From Acidobacteriota bacterium (lineage in GTDB: Bacteria; Acidobacteriota; Blastocatellia; Pyrinomonadales; Pyrinomonadaceae): 64,000 bases of DNA. A program made the position numbers and the translations under genes. This document shows positions 40,181 through 48,441 of this stretch, piece by piece. The number at the start of each line of letters is the position of its first letter. Within the stretch, counting starts at the first letter, position 1. The notes under the pieces were generated by a model, which made no database searches, was not told the origin of the DNA, and was given only the letters and a program-made list of their open reading frames with translations. The DNA is taken from contig JAFAVK010000113.1 in NCBI GenBank assembly GCA_019242475.1, forward strand, positions 1 through 64,000. Reading direction: 5' to 3'.

Positions 40181-41159
40181 ATCCGACGAGCAGCACCTTG
40201 CCACTGCGGCCGGGGCGCTCGGAGTGTTCGACGGCGGCGAGGATTTCGGAGAGCGGGTATTCGGCCTCGACGGGCGGGACGATCTCTTGCGTCGCCATCG
40301 CGCGGAGCATCTCGCCGGTGACGGCCTGCTGGCGCTCGGGCGGGGCCGCGCGCATCCATTCGCCGAGCCAGAAGCCGCGCACCGTCGAGGAGGTGAAGAT
40401 CATGCGGCCGCCGTCAACCGGCATCGGCTCGCCCGAGAGCCGCCCGTAGACGAGCATCACGCCGCCGCGCCCGAGCGCGTCCACGACCGCCGCGCCGGTC
40501 TCGCCGCCGACCGCCTCGATGGCCTTCTGCAAACCTTCCCTGCCCGTAATCTCCCTGACGCGCTCGGGGATGTCTTCTTCGTCCGTACAGATGACTTCGT
40601 CGGCGCCGAGCGTCTTCAACTCCTCCGCCTGTTGGCGGCGGCGCACGACGTTGATGGTCTTGAAGCCGCGCTGCTTCGCGATCTGCAAGACGACGCGGCC
40701 GAGCGTGGAGCCGGCGGCGGTTTGCAACAACCACTCGCCCGGCTGCACGGCGAGTTCTTCGACGGTCATGAGCCACGCCGTCAGGGGGTTGACGACGAAC
40801 TGCGCGGCCGTCTGGTCGCTGACCGGGTCGGGCACGGGGATGAGCCGCGCGGCCGGCGCGACGACGTACTCGGCCCACGTGCCCGACACGCCGAGCGGGA
40901 TGACGCGCTGGCCCGCGCGCAGGTGTTTGACGCCCTCGCCGAGTTCGGCGACCTCGCCCATGCCTTCGAGCCCGGGCGTCGCGGGCAGCTCGGGCAGCGA
41001 GCCGTAGATGCCCTGCACCGTGAGCAGGTCGGACGGGTTGATGGGCCGCGCGCGCAGCTTCACCAAGACCTGCCCCGCGCCCGCCGAGGGCTTTTCAACC
41101 TCCTCCACGCGCAGAACCTCGGCCGGGCTGCCGAACTCTTGAAACCTGACGCTTTGCAT
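40179..41159 (-). CDS. Zinc-independent MDR, 2-enoyl thioester/quinone reductase-like
   Basis: 326 residues; the ATG at 41159 has AAGGAGG six bases upstream. MDR fold without zinc cysteines: I-N-P-S-D-L, P-G-L-E-G-M-G-E-V near the start and the NADPH-binding A-A-G-S-T-L-G-R-V-V region (residue ~147). Resembles mitochondrial trans-2-enoyl-CoA reductase (MECR/ETR) and quinone oxidoreductases. It may reduce 2-enoyl-CoA or a quinone with NADPH. It follows a thioesterase gene on the minus strand and converges on the lipid run. Confidence 0.88.
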   Translation of the reverse strand: MQSVRFQEFGSPAEVLRVEEVEKPSAGAGQVLVKLRARPINPSDLLTVQGIYGSLPELPATPGLEGMGEVAELGEGVKHLRAGQRVIPLGVSGTWAEYVVAPAARLIPVPDPVSDQTAAQFVVNPLTAWLMTVEELAVQPGEWLLQTAAGSTLGRVVLQIAKQRGFKTINVVRRRQQAEELKTLGADEVICTDEEDIPERVREITGREGLQKAIEAVGGETGAAVVDALGRGGVMLVYGRLSGEPMPVDGGRMIFTSSTVRGFWLGEWMRAAPPERQQAVTGEMLRAMATQEIVPPVEAEYPLSEILAAVEHSERPGRSGKVLLVG

Positions 41160-41182
41160 CGGATGCCTCCTTGATTCGGGCT

Positions 41183-41587
41183 TCATTGCGCCTCGCCGGC
41201 GAGCGCGGCGCGCAGGGCCGTGGGTATCTCGACGGGGCTGCCGTTTTGCATGACGACGACGGTCATCGTGCCTTCGACGGCGAGTTCTTCAGAGGCGTCG
41301 AAGACCCTGTAGTCGTAACGTATCGAGGTGCGGCCGAGCCGGCCGACCGTGAAGACGAGGCGGAAGGGCGCGTCGAGCGCGAGGATGCGTTTGAACTGAC
41401 ACTCGACGTGGACGCGCGGGAAGTCGTAGGTGCGCTCGCGCAGGTCGAGCGGCCGGCCCAAGTCCCGCAGCAGCTCGCCCTCGGCCTCCTCGACGATCTC
41501 GAAGATGCGCGGGAAGTGCAGGCGGCCGGCCGCGTCCGCGTCGGCCCAGCGGAGGCGGCGTCTGAACTCTACCGAGGGTGGCGGCAT
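41183..41587 (-). CDS. 4HBT/YbgC-like acyl-CoA thioesterase
   Basis: 134 residues, hotdog fold of the FadM/YbgC kind: R-L-R-W-A-D-A-D-A-A-G-R-L-H-F-P-R-I-F with the catalytic Asp, then a central helix F-E-I-V-E-E-A-E. Hydrolyses acyl- or hydroxyacyl-CoA. It precedes the enoyl reductase gene by 23 bp on the same strand, so the two form a small unit. Upstream lies a hairpin repeat. Confidence 0.88.
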   Translation of the reverse strand: MPPPSVEFRRRLRWADADAAGRLHFPRIFEIVEEAEGELLRDLGRPLDLRERTYDFPRVHVECQFKRILALDAPFRLVFTVGRLGRTSIRYDYRVFDASEELAVEGTMTVVVMQNGSPVEIPTALRAALAGEAQ

Positions 41588-41613
41588 GTACGTTGAGTGT
41601 AGCAGAGAATAGA

Positions 41614-41702
41614 TTAACCACAGAGGCGCAGAGGCTTAAGAAGTTGAGATTTCAAATTTGAAATTTGAAATTGTTCTTAAGCCTCTGTGCCTCTGTGGCT
41701 AA
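41614..41702. repeat. Family D hairpin with family E palindrome nested in its loop
   Basis: Arms 41614-41642 (TTAACCACAGAGGCGCAGAG..) and 41674-41702 match at 27 of 29 positions. The loop holds ATTTCAAATTTGAAAT (41649-41664, perfect palindrome) plus another TTGAAATT, a family E element. It lies between the thioesterase start and the receptor stop on the minus strand. The receptor transcript may end here; the thioesterase promoter must be squeezed into the rest. Confidence 0.88.
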
Positions 41703-41711
41703 TGCCCTGAC

Positions 41712-44700
41712 TCAGAAGTTGAAGCGGACGCCGAACTGCAACTGCCGCGGGTTGGCGGCCGAGGTGAAGCCGAGCGGCTGGGTCGGCGCGGCGTTGCGGT
41801 CGCCGCGCGCGCGCGCGGAGGCGAGCGCCGCCAGTTGCGCCGGCGGCAGGCCGCCGACCACGTTGTTGATGCCCAAGAGGTTCGTCCGGTTGAAGAGGTT
41901 GAAGCCCTCGAAGGTCAGCTCCAGGAACTTGTCCTCGTCGAAGTGGAAGCGGCGCGCGAGCCGCGCGTCGAAGCTGTAGAAGGGCTCGCCGAGGCCCGTG
42001 TTGCGGCCGACGGTGAACGGGCGGTCGGACTGCGAGCGGCCGTCGTTGTTGGCGTCGAAGCCGAGCAGGAGATTGAACGGCCGGCCCGAGCCCGCGATGA
42101 AGATCGGCGAGAAGACCCAGTCGCCGAAGACTTTGTCCGCGGCCGAGTCGCCTTCGAAGGGGCTCGCGAAGACGCCGCTGAAGACCGCGCGGTGGCGCTG
42201 GTCGAAGGCCGAGACCGCGCGGTCGGCGCGCACGTTCAAGGGATTCTCGGCCGACCAGTCGCTGTTGAAGTCCGTCACCTCGTCGATGGACTTGGCGAAG
42301 GTGTAGTGCGCGTTGAGGCTGAAGTGGTTGGCGAAGCGGCGCTGCACCGAGACGGTGAACGCGTGGTAGAAGGAGTTGGCCGACGACTCGTAGACGTTAT
42401 CCTGGAGCCGCAGCGGGTTGATGAAATCCGAAGAGGTCGCCGTCCCCGTGCAGGTCGCGGGGTTGGCGCCGAGGCGGAAGAAGCAGGGCTCGTTCGTCCC
42501 CGCCACCACGAGCGAAGCCTTGTACTGGTTGATGTCGCGGTTGCGCGTCAGGTGCAGCCCGCGCGTGAAGAGGTAGCTCAGCTCCAGAGAGATGCCGCGC
42601 CCCACGTCCTGCTGGACGCCCGTGCTCGCCTGGTAGGTGGTCGGCGTCTCGTAGTGCGGCTCGACGCGGAAGCGGACTTCGAGCGGCGCGTTCGGGCGGG
42701 GCGTGATGCCGAACTGCGTGAGGTCTGCGGCGGTGATGGTGCGGTTGCCGATGACGCCCTGCGCGAGCAGCGTCCCGTAGATGGTGAAAGAGGTGGGCAC
42801 GCCGAGCGGCGCCGAGGTGGCGGTGGCGAGCACGATGTTGATGGGGTCGCCGGGCAGGCCGCTCAGGGTCTTCGTGACGTTCGGCACGGAGTAGATGGTG
42901 TAGCCCGAGAAGATGCCCGCCCCGCCGCGGACGACCGTCTTGCCGCCGGCGAAGGGCGACCAGGAGAAGCCCGCGCGCGGCTGGATGTCGTTCTTGTCGA
43001 GCGGCATGTAGAACGGCTCGTCGCTGATCGAGTAGCGCAGGCCGTAGTTGAGCGTCAGGTTCGGCCGCACCTTCCAGGTGTCCTGCCCGAAGAGCCCGTA
43101 GCGGTAGGTGAACGAGTTGACCTCCGGCGTGCCGAAGCCCTGCTGGTAGACGATGGGCAGGTTGAGGTTGAAAGCCTGCAAGGCGTTAATCGGCGTCGCC
43201 AGATTAGCGAGAAGCGCCGGGTTGTTCGCCGTCAAAAACGCGCGCAGGGAAGTGAGCGTCGCGGCCGGGATGATGTTGGCGAGCGGGATGTTCGGGCCGA
43301 AGTTGAAGCGCCCGCCGAAGAAGGTCTCGTTGCCGGAAGACACGTCCGAAGCCTGGAACGAGCCGCCGAACTTGAAGGTGTGGCCGCCCGTGACGTGCGA
43401 GACGTTGTCGATGATGTCGTAGTCGCGCTGGAGCGTGTGCGAGGCGAGGAAGATGTCGCGGTTGAAGAAGCCGAAGCCCTCGATGTTGAACTCCGGGCCG
43501 ACGAGGTCGTTCGGGATTACGTCGAAGTCGAGGTAGCGCCACTGGAGCTTCAGCTCGTTGAAGGTGTTGGCGCCGAACTGGTGGTTCTCGGAGAAGAGCA
43601 CGCCGCCGTTGAGGGTGTCGAGCGTGCGGCCGCGCGAGACGGCCGTCAGGGCGCCGGCCGCCTGGTTCTCGAAGCTGGAGTCGTTGAGGCTGAAGCGCAG
43701 GTAGGCCGTGTCGCGCTGGCTGAAGTTCTGGTCGAGGCGCGCGCCGAAGGTGGTCTGGCTCGACTGGAAGGGGAACTGCCCCGAGGCGTTCGTGAAGAGG
43801 TTGACGGTGCGCGGGAAGTTGGCCGAGGTCGTCGTCAGAGTGGCGCGAAGGGAGGTGGCGAGCGCCGCGAAGGGCGTGCCCGTCAGGCCGTTGAAGAACT
43901 GCTCCTGCGAGGCCGTCGTCTGGAAGATGCGGTTCGTGTTGAGGAGGTTGACGAACGAAGTCTCGTCCTGCGTGAAGCGTTCGAGCGAGGTGAAGAAGAA
44001 GGTCTTGTCGGACTTAATCGGGCCGCCCAAAGAGCCGCCGTACTGCTGCCGGCTGAAGGGCGACTTGCTCTGCGGGTTGAAGTCGAAGGCGTAGCGCGCG
44101 TCGAAGCGCTCGTCGCGGAAGAGGCCGAAGAGGCTGCCGTGGTAGCGGTTCGAGCCGGACTTCGAGACGATGTTGACGATGCCGCCGGAGGAGCCGCCGA
44201 ACTCCGCGTTGTAGCTGTTGCGCAAGACCTGGAACTCCTGCACGCCCTCCTGCGCGATGGTCGCCTCGACGCCGCCCGAGACGGTGTTGGTGCTGCCGCC
44301 GTCCACGGCGACGAGGTTGCCGCGGCCGTTGTTGCCGCCGAAGGAGAGGCCCGAGTTGGGTGTCTGCGCGACGCGGAAGTCAGAGGCGTCGGCGATGTTG
44401 TCGGCGTCACTCACGCCCGGCGTGAGCAGCGCGTAGTCGAGGTAGTTGCGGCGGCTGATGGGGAGGTTGGTGATCTGGTTGACGCCGATGACGGAGGACT
44501 GCTGCGTGCGGTCGGTGTCCACGACCTCGCCGCCGGCCACGACCTCGACGGCCTCCTGGAAGCCCTTGGCGCCGAGCTGCATCGGGATGTTGGCCTGCTG
44601 CCCGACCGTCAGCTCGACGCGCGTCGAGCCGGGCGCGAACCCGCCCGACGCGGCCGCGACCTTCAGCTCGTAGGAGCTGGGGAGCAGGTTAAGGAAGACG

Positions 44701-44912
44701 TAGTTGCCCTCCCCGTCGGTCTGCGTCGTGCGACCGGTGCCCTTCGCGAGGTCGGTGATGGTGACGGTCGCGCCTGCGACGGCGGCGCCCGCCGAGTCCG
44801 TGACCTGCCCGCGCAGCTCCGCGGTCGAGCTGGACGCCTGCGAGAGAGCTGTGGAGACTCCGAAGGCGAGCAGGAGGAAGGCCGCCAGGCAGAACCGAGT
44901 CAGGCTTCTCAT
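41712..44912 (-). CDS. TonB-dependent outer-membrane receptor, CarboxypepD-regulatory type
   Basis: 1,066 residues; the ATG at 44912 has AAGGAG seven bases upstream and a signal peptide ([16 protein letters not shown]). A regulatory-like beta domain ([13 protein letters not shown]) leads into the plug and barrel, ending R-F-N-F, a classic aromatic barrel terminus. Related in layout to the receptor at 4241 but only distantly by sequence. Neighbours are lipid and alcohol dehydrogenase genes rather than glycosidases, and its promoter has a TACCGA/TCGGTA palindrome like that of the FadR-like regulator, hinting at import of a hydrophobic substrate. Confidence 0.92.
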   Translation of the reverse strand: MRSLTRFCLAAFLLLAFGVSTALSQASSSTAELRGQVTDSAGAAVAGATVTITDLAKGTGRTTQTDGEGNYVFLNLLPSSYELKVAAASGGFAPGSTRVELTVGQQANIPMQLGAKGFQEAVEVVAGGEVVDTDRTQQSSVIGVNQITNLPISRRNYLDYALLTPGVSDADNIADASDFRVAQTPNSGLSFGGNNGRGNLVAVDGGSTNTVSGGVEATIAQEGVQEFQVLRNSYNAEFGGSSGGIVNIVSKSGSNRYHGSLFGLFRDERFDARYAFDFNPQSKSPFSRQQYGGSLGGPIKSDKTFFFTSLERFTQDETSFVNLLNTNRIFQTTASQEQFFNGLTGTPFAALATSLRATLTTTSANFPRTVNLFTNASGQFPFQSSQTTFGARLDQNFSQRDTAYLRFSLNDSSFENQAAGALTAVSRGRTLDTLNGGVLFSENHQFGANTFNELKLQWRYLDFDVIPNDLVGPEFNIEGFGFFNRDIFLASHTLQRDYDIIDNVSHVTGGHTFKFGGSFQASDVSSGNETFFGGRFNFGPNIPLANIIPAATLTSLRAFLTANNPALLANLATPINALQAFNLNLPIVYQQGFGTPEVNSFTYRYGLFGQDTWKVRPNLTLNYGLRYSISDEPFYMPLDKNDIQPRAGFSWSPFAGGKTVVRGGAGIFSGYTIYSVPNVTKTLSGLPGDPINIVLATATSAPLGVPTSFTIYGTLLAQGVIGNRTITAADLTQFGITPRPNAPLEVRFRVEPHYETPTTYQASTGVQQDVGRGISLELSYLFTRGLHLTRNRDINQYKASLVVAGTNEPCFFRLGANPATCTGTATSSDFINPLRLQDNVYESSANSFYHAFTVSVQRRFANHFSLNAHYTFAKSIDEVTDFNSDWSAENPLNVRADRAVSAFDQRHRAVFSGVFASPFEGDSAADKVFGDWVFSPIFIAGSGRPFNLLLGFDANNDGRSQSDRPFTVGRNTGLGEPFYSFDARLARRFHFDEDKFLELTFEGFNLFNRTNLLGINNVVGGLPPAQLAALASARARGDRNAAPTQPLGFTSAANPRQLQFGVRFNF

Positions 44913-45040
44913 AGCAGTTCTCCTTAAAGCGAAGTGTTGACGGTCGGGCAGCCGAGGCCACGGGCGCGGGGTTGCGAGGGTGACGAGCCGGAAGAGACCT
45001 AAAGGGAATTGACCTTGTGCCCGAGAGTTGGGCGATTGGC

Positions 45041-45056
45041 TACCGAACGGTCGGTA
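45041..45056. promoter_or_regulatory. TACCGA/TCGGTA palindrome upstream of TonB receptor
   Basis: TACCGAACGGTCGGTA is a 16-bp near-palindrome, one base off TACCGACCGGTCGGTA, 129 bp before the receptor start. Its half-sites equal those of the 20-bp operator at 21841 but the spacing is four bases shorter. It may bind the same or a related TetR protein. Confidence 0.5.
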
Positions 45057-45177
45057 AAGTATCACCGGGTCTGGTAAACGTCAACGTTTTTGTTGCCGGC
45101 GGGCGGGCGTGTTTGTTGGCGGGTCGAACAATCCCCGCCGCCGGACTTTCTTTAAAAGAGGCGTGGCGGGCTCTTTG

Positions 45178-46275
45178 TCAGGCGCGCGGGTCGATGAGCG
45201 CCTTGACGACGCGCGCCGAGGCGACGGCCGCGAGCGCCTCGCCCGCGCGCGCGAGCGGGTAGGTTTCGAGTTCGAGCCGCGCCCAGGGCTCGGAGCGCGC
45301 CGCGTCGGCCATGAGCCGCGCCCCGCGGTAGAAGTGTGAGAAGTCGGAGCCCCAGCAGCCGCGCACGTCGAGGTGTTTGCGGTTGAGGTCTCGGTGCGGG
45401 TTGAAACTGACCTCGCCGTGATCCGTGTACTGCCCGACGACGACCACCGTGCCCGCGTCGCGCGCGTAGCGCATCGCCTCGACGACCGCGGCGGGCGAAC
45501 CCGTCGCCTCGATGCAAACGTCGGCGCCGCGCCCGCCCGTCTCGTCCAAGACCCACGCGGCGCGCTCTTCGGGTGCGTGCGCGGTCACGTCGAGCGTGGC
45601 CGCGGCGCCCATGTCGCGCGCGGCTTTCAACCTTAAGTCCGGGGCGCCCGTGCAGAGGACGCGCGAGGCGCCGCGCATCAAAGAGAGCGCGACGGCCGAG
45701 AGCCCGACGGGGCCGGAGCCGAGGACGAGCACAGTTGCGCCGAAGGGAACGTCCGCGCGCTCGACTGCGTGGAGCGCGGTCGGCAGCGCACAGCCGCCGG
45801 CCATGAAGCGCGCGGCGTCCACGCCTTCGAGCGAGATGCAGCGCGTGCCGGGCTTCAAATAGACCTTCTCGGCCCAGCCGCCGGCGAGCGTGTCGGCGAG
45901 CCCGTAGGTGATGCCGTAGACCTTGCGCGCGGGGCAGCGCGTCGAAGCCTTGGCGACCAGGCAGTGCCAGCAGGCGTGGCAGGTGCGGTGCACGTCGAGG
46001 AAGGTGACGCGGTCGCCCTCGCGGAACTCGCGGCCGTCTACGTCGAGGAGCCGGCCGCGAATCTTTTCGAGCCGCCCGACCGAGACGTGGCCGGGGACGA
46101 GCGGGTACGGCACGCCCGCGAGCCGTCCCTGCTGCAAATGCACGTCCGTCCCGCAGACCTCGCTCAACTCGACGGCGAGCATCGCCGAGTCCGGCTCCAA
46201 CTCCGGCTCCGCGACCTCGCGCAACTCGACCGGCTCGCCCGGCCCCGGCACCAAAGCCACACGCACCACGCTCAT
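45178..46275 (-). CDS. Zinc-dependent alcohol/threonine dehydrogenase-like protein
   Basis: 365 residues from ATG 46275. Zinc marks: E-V-C-G-T-D-V-H-L with Cys, G-H-V-S-V-G (the usual GHE Glu is replaced by Val), H-A-C-W-H-C-L-V-A for the structural zinc, and Rossmann G-S-G-P-V-G-L-S-A-V. Resembles Tdh/sorbitol dehydrogenase-type MDRs acting on secondary alcohols. No Shine-Dalgarno sequence; a TAATAAT box lies only a few bases before the ATG, so the mRNA may be leaderless. It is on the same strand as the receptor but 266 bp upstream of it. Substrate unknown. Confidence 0.88.
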   Translation of the reverse strand: MSVVRVALVPGPGEPVELREVAEPELEPDSAMLAVELSEVCGTDVHLQQGRLAGVPYPLVPGHVSVGRLEKIRGRLLDVDGREFREGDRVTFLDVHRTCHACWHCLVAKASTRCPARKVYGITYGLADTLAGGWAEKVYLKPGTRCISLEGVDAARFMAGGCALPTALHAVERADVPFGATVLVLGSGPVGLSAVALSLMRGASRVLCTGAPDLRLKAARDMGAAATLDVTAHAPEERAAWVLDETGGRGADVCIEATGSPAAVVEAMRYARDAGTVVVVGQYTDHGEVSFNPHRDLNRKHLDVRGCWGSDFSHFYRGARLMADAARSEPWARLELETYPLARAGEALAAVASARVVKALIDPRA

Positions 46276-46369
46276 GCGCACATTATTAACACGGACGGGG
46301 CGCGCCGCGGGAACGAAGCGCCCGCCGCCTCCCTTTGAAATTTCGTCCGGCGGCATCTAACTTGGGGGA

Positions 46370-46438
46370 ATGTTGAAAGGGTCTCCGAAATGTGTAGTTG
46401 TAACGGGGAGGCCCGGTTCCGGTAAGACGAGCTTGTAG
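46370..46438 (+). pseudogene. Relic of a P-loop ATPase/kinase gene (22 codons)
   Basis: A 22-codon frame after a GGGGGA: M-L-K-G-S-P-K then a hydrophobic strand C-V-V-V-T and a perfect Walker A loop G-R-P-G-S-G-K-T-S-L followed directly by TAG. A strand plus Walker A at the very N-terminus is how AAA_33/zeta-like kinases begin. Past the stop, a one-base shift would read V-E-K-I-R-L-Q-K before another stop, so the gene looks frameshifted and then deleted. No continuation is found before the next gene. A chance match over ten motif residues is unlikely but possible. Confidence 0.55.
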
Positions 46439-46572
46439 AAAAGATTCGTCTGCAAAAGGAAGCTTCAATTAGAAACTCCCGCCTGTAACCCGCCGCCTCG
46501 CGCCGGCGTCATTCATTTCACACGGCGTCAACAGAACTGCGGGGCGTCAATTCTCCGCCAGAGGCTTTCCCC

Positions 46573-48147
46573 ATGTCCGAAGTAGTACAGCCGTCACGGC
46601 TGAGGGTGTACGCCCGGCGCGCGGCCGCGGCCGCCCTGTGCGCCGCCGCGGCCTTCGCGCTCGGGTTCGCCGCGGCGCGGTACGAGCGCGGGCACCGCCC
46701 CGCCAGCCCGCGCGGTTCGGTCTTCACGGACTTCCGCGTGCCGCTTCCGGAGGGCGAGACCGTCGTCAACATCTCCGACCCCTCCGCGGGCGGCGAGACG
46801 CTCGCGCGCCTCGCGGTCGTGCGCCGCGGGGCGGAGGTGGAGGGCGTGCCGCAGACCGTCAGGCGCTTCGAGCCGCGCGCCCCCCTGAGCGCCGGGGACG
46901 CGGACTTCTTCCGGCGCGAACTCGCCGGAGTCTTCTCGCCGTCGGACTCCGCGTGGACGAAGGCGAACAAGATACGCGAGTGGCTGACGAAGCTCAGCGG
47001 CAACCGCGCGATGCCGGGGCTGGCGACGCGCGTCCCGCGCGAGGCTTATGAGGAGATGCGCGCGGGCCGCCCCGTGCTGTGCGGGAACCTGGCGCAGATC
47101 TACGCGGCGCTGTGCGAGGCGGCCGGCCTCACCGCGCGCCCCGTCGGCTTCGACCTGCTCGTCCGCGACGGCCGCTTCGGCGGCGACGCGCACGCCGGCG
47201 CGGAGGTCTGGGTGGAGGAACTGGGCGGCTGGGTCTACCAAGACCCCACCTTCGACTGCTACTGGGAGGTCGGGGGCCGCCCCGCCTCCGCGCTCGCCTT
47301 GCACGACGCGCTGATGGACGGCCGCGGGATCGAACTCGGCGAGGGGTGCGCGGGCGAGTCTGCCTCGCGCAACTATGTAGACCCGCGGCTCTACTTCAGG
47401 CACCTCTCCTACGAGTACAGGCCGGGCGGCGACCTCCTCTACTACGCCGACGAGCGAGTCGGCCCCATCAACTTCCGGGATCGGAACTGGGCGCAGACCG
47501 ACGACCGCTCCGCCGTCGAGCGGATCGACTCGGACGGCAACTCCTTCACGGAGCGGCGCGGCGAAGTCTCGCCCGGCGTCTTCGTCCAGGTCATCGGCCG
47601 CAGCCTCTTCATCCGCGACCGCCGGGACGGCGTCGAGCAGGGCTTGCGCGTGAGGTCTTCGAGCGGGGCGGTGGAGCTGCCGGCCTACGAGCAGCGGCGG
47701 GCCGAGGAGCTCGGGCTCTTCACGGGCGAGAACCTCGTCCGCAACGGCTCGTTCCGGCTGAGCGGCGCGTCCGACACCGTCGCCAGAGACTGGGCGGTGA
47801 GCGGCCCCGTCGAGGGCGTCACCCTCCTCGGCGGGCAGGGCATGGCGGCCTCGGCCGGCGGCGTGCTGCGCCAGCAGGTGCGGGTCACGCCGGGCCGGTA
47901 CTACCTGCTCTACGCGAAGCTGCTGGTGTCGAGGGGCGAGGTGGTCTGGTCGGTCGGCGACGCGGCGCCCGGCCCGGCCTCCGCGGGCGGCGCCGAGCCG
48001 GGGCGCGTCAGCGAGGTCGTCTCCGACGTGGTGCCCAGCCGGAGCGGCTACCTGAACGTCTCTTTCGAGGCGCGCTCGGACGCGGCCTTCCGCGTCATGG
48101 ACGTGGTCGTGGTCGAAGTCCCGACCTTCAGGCGGCTGGCCGACTAG
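46573..48147 (+). CDS. Membrane-anchored transglutaminase-like protein
   Basis: 524 residues. One N-terminal TM/signal anchor (R-A-A-A-A-A-L-C-A-A-A-A-F-A-L-G-F), then a transglutaminase-like core (~120-230) with catalytic Cys in V-L-C-G-N-L-A-Q-I-Y, His in D-A-H-A-G-A-E-V-W-V, and Asp in Y-Q-D-P-T-F-D. The C-terminal third (~370-524) is a beta-rich carbohydrate-binding-like domain starting N-L-V-R-N-G-S-F-R. Acts in the periplasm or outside, as a protein cross-linker or amidase; related proteins occur in exopolysaccharide loci. It precedes a giant surface protein on the same strand, which could be its substrate (inference). Confidence 0.82.
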   Translation: MSEVVQPSRLRVYARRAAAAALCAAAAFALGFAAARYERGHRPASPRGSVFTDFRVPLPEGETVVNISDPSAGGETLARLAVVRRGAEVEGVPQTVRRFEPRAPLSAGDADFFRRELAGVFSPSDSAWTKANKIREWLTKLSGNRAMPGLATRVPREAYEEMRAGRPVLCGNLAQIYAALCEAAGLTARPVGFDLLVRDGRFGGDAHAGAEVWVEELGGWVYQDPTFDCYWEVGGRPASALALHDALMDGRGIELGEGCAGESASRNYVDPRLYFRHLSYEYRPGGDLLYYADERVGPINFRDRNWAQTDDRSAVERIDSDGNSFTERRGEVSPGVFVQVIGRSLFIRDRRDGVEQGLRVRSSSGAVELPAYEQRRAEELGLFTGENLVRNGSFRLSGASDTVARDWAVSGPVEGVTLLGGQGMAASAGGVLRQQVRVTPGRYYLLYAKLLVSRGEVVWSVGDAAPGPASAGGAEPGRVSEVVSDVVPSRSGYLNVSFEARSDAAFRVMDVVVVEVPTFRRLAD

Positions 48148-48199
48148 GTATGATCTCTCCGGCGCGAGCCGGGTGAACGGAACAAAAGATTGGTCGTGT

Positions 48200-48228
48200 T
48201 TGACACGCCGCCGTCGGGCAACTATTCT
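48200..48228 (+). promoter_or_regulatory. Sigma70-type promoter
   Basis: TTGACA (48200-48205), 17-bp spacer, TATTCT (48223-48228): near-consensus. It lies about 210 bp before the start of the giant surface protein, implying a long 5' untranslated leader with AAGGAG before the GTG. Confidence 0.7.
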
Positions 48229-48441
48229 TTTCCGTAGATAGAAGGGCGCGCCGGTTAGATAAGTCCGGCGGTTCCACACAGTTGGTGCACTGCCACTGAC
48301 CTGTTTTATCCCCTCTCTGTATTACGAATACACGCGACTCATTCCGCGCGGTAGTTGAACTCCTCAGTCCGATCATGTTCGGCGAGGGATACGTCTGCCC
48401 CGCGGTGTGCGTCTATAACTTTGAAGAAGGAGCTGTCCCCT

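Noticed and set aside
41835-44927. 1,030-codon open frame on the plus strand opposite the second TonB receptor
   Set aside because: Composed of V/E/A/R/G runs with no motif; a GC-rich antisense shadow of a well-supported receptor gene.
48355-48441. Upstream ATG for the giant surface protein
   Set aside because: Would place polar residues before the signal segment; the GTG at 48442 has AAGGAG and gives a normal N-terminus.
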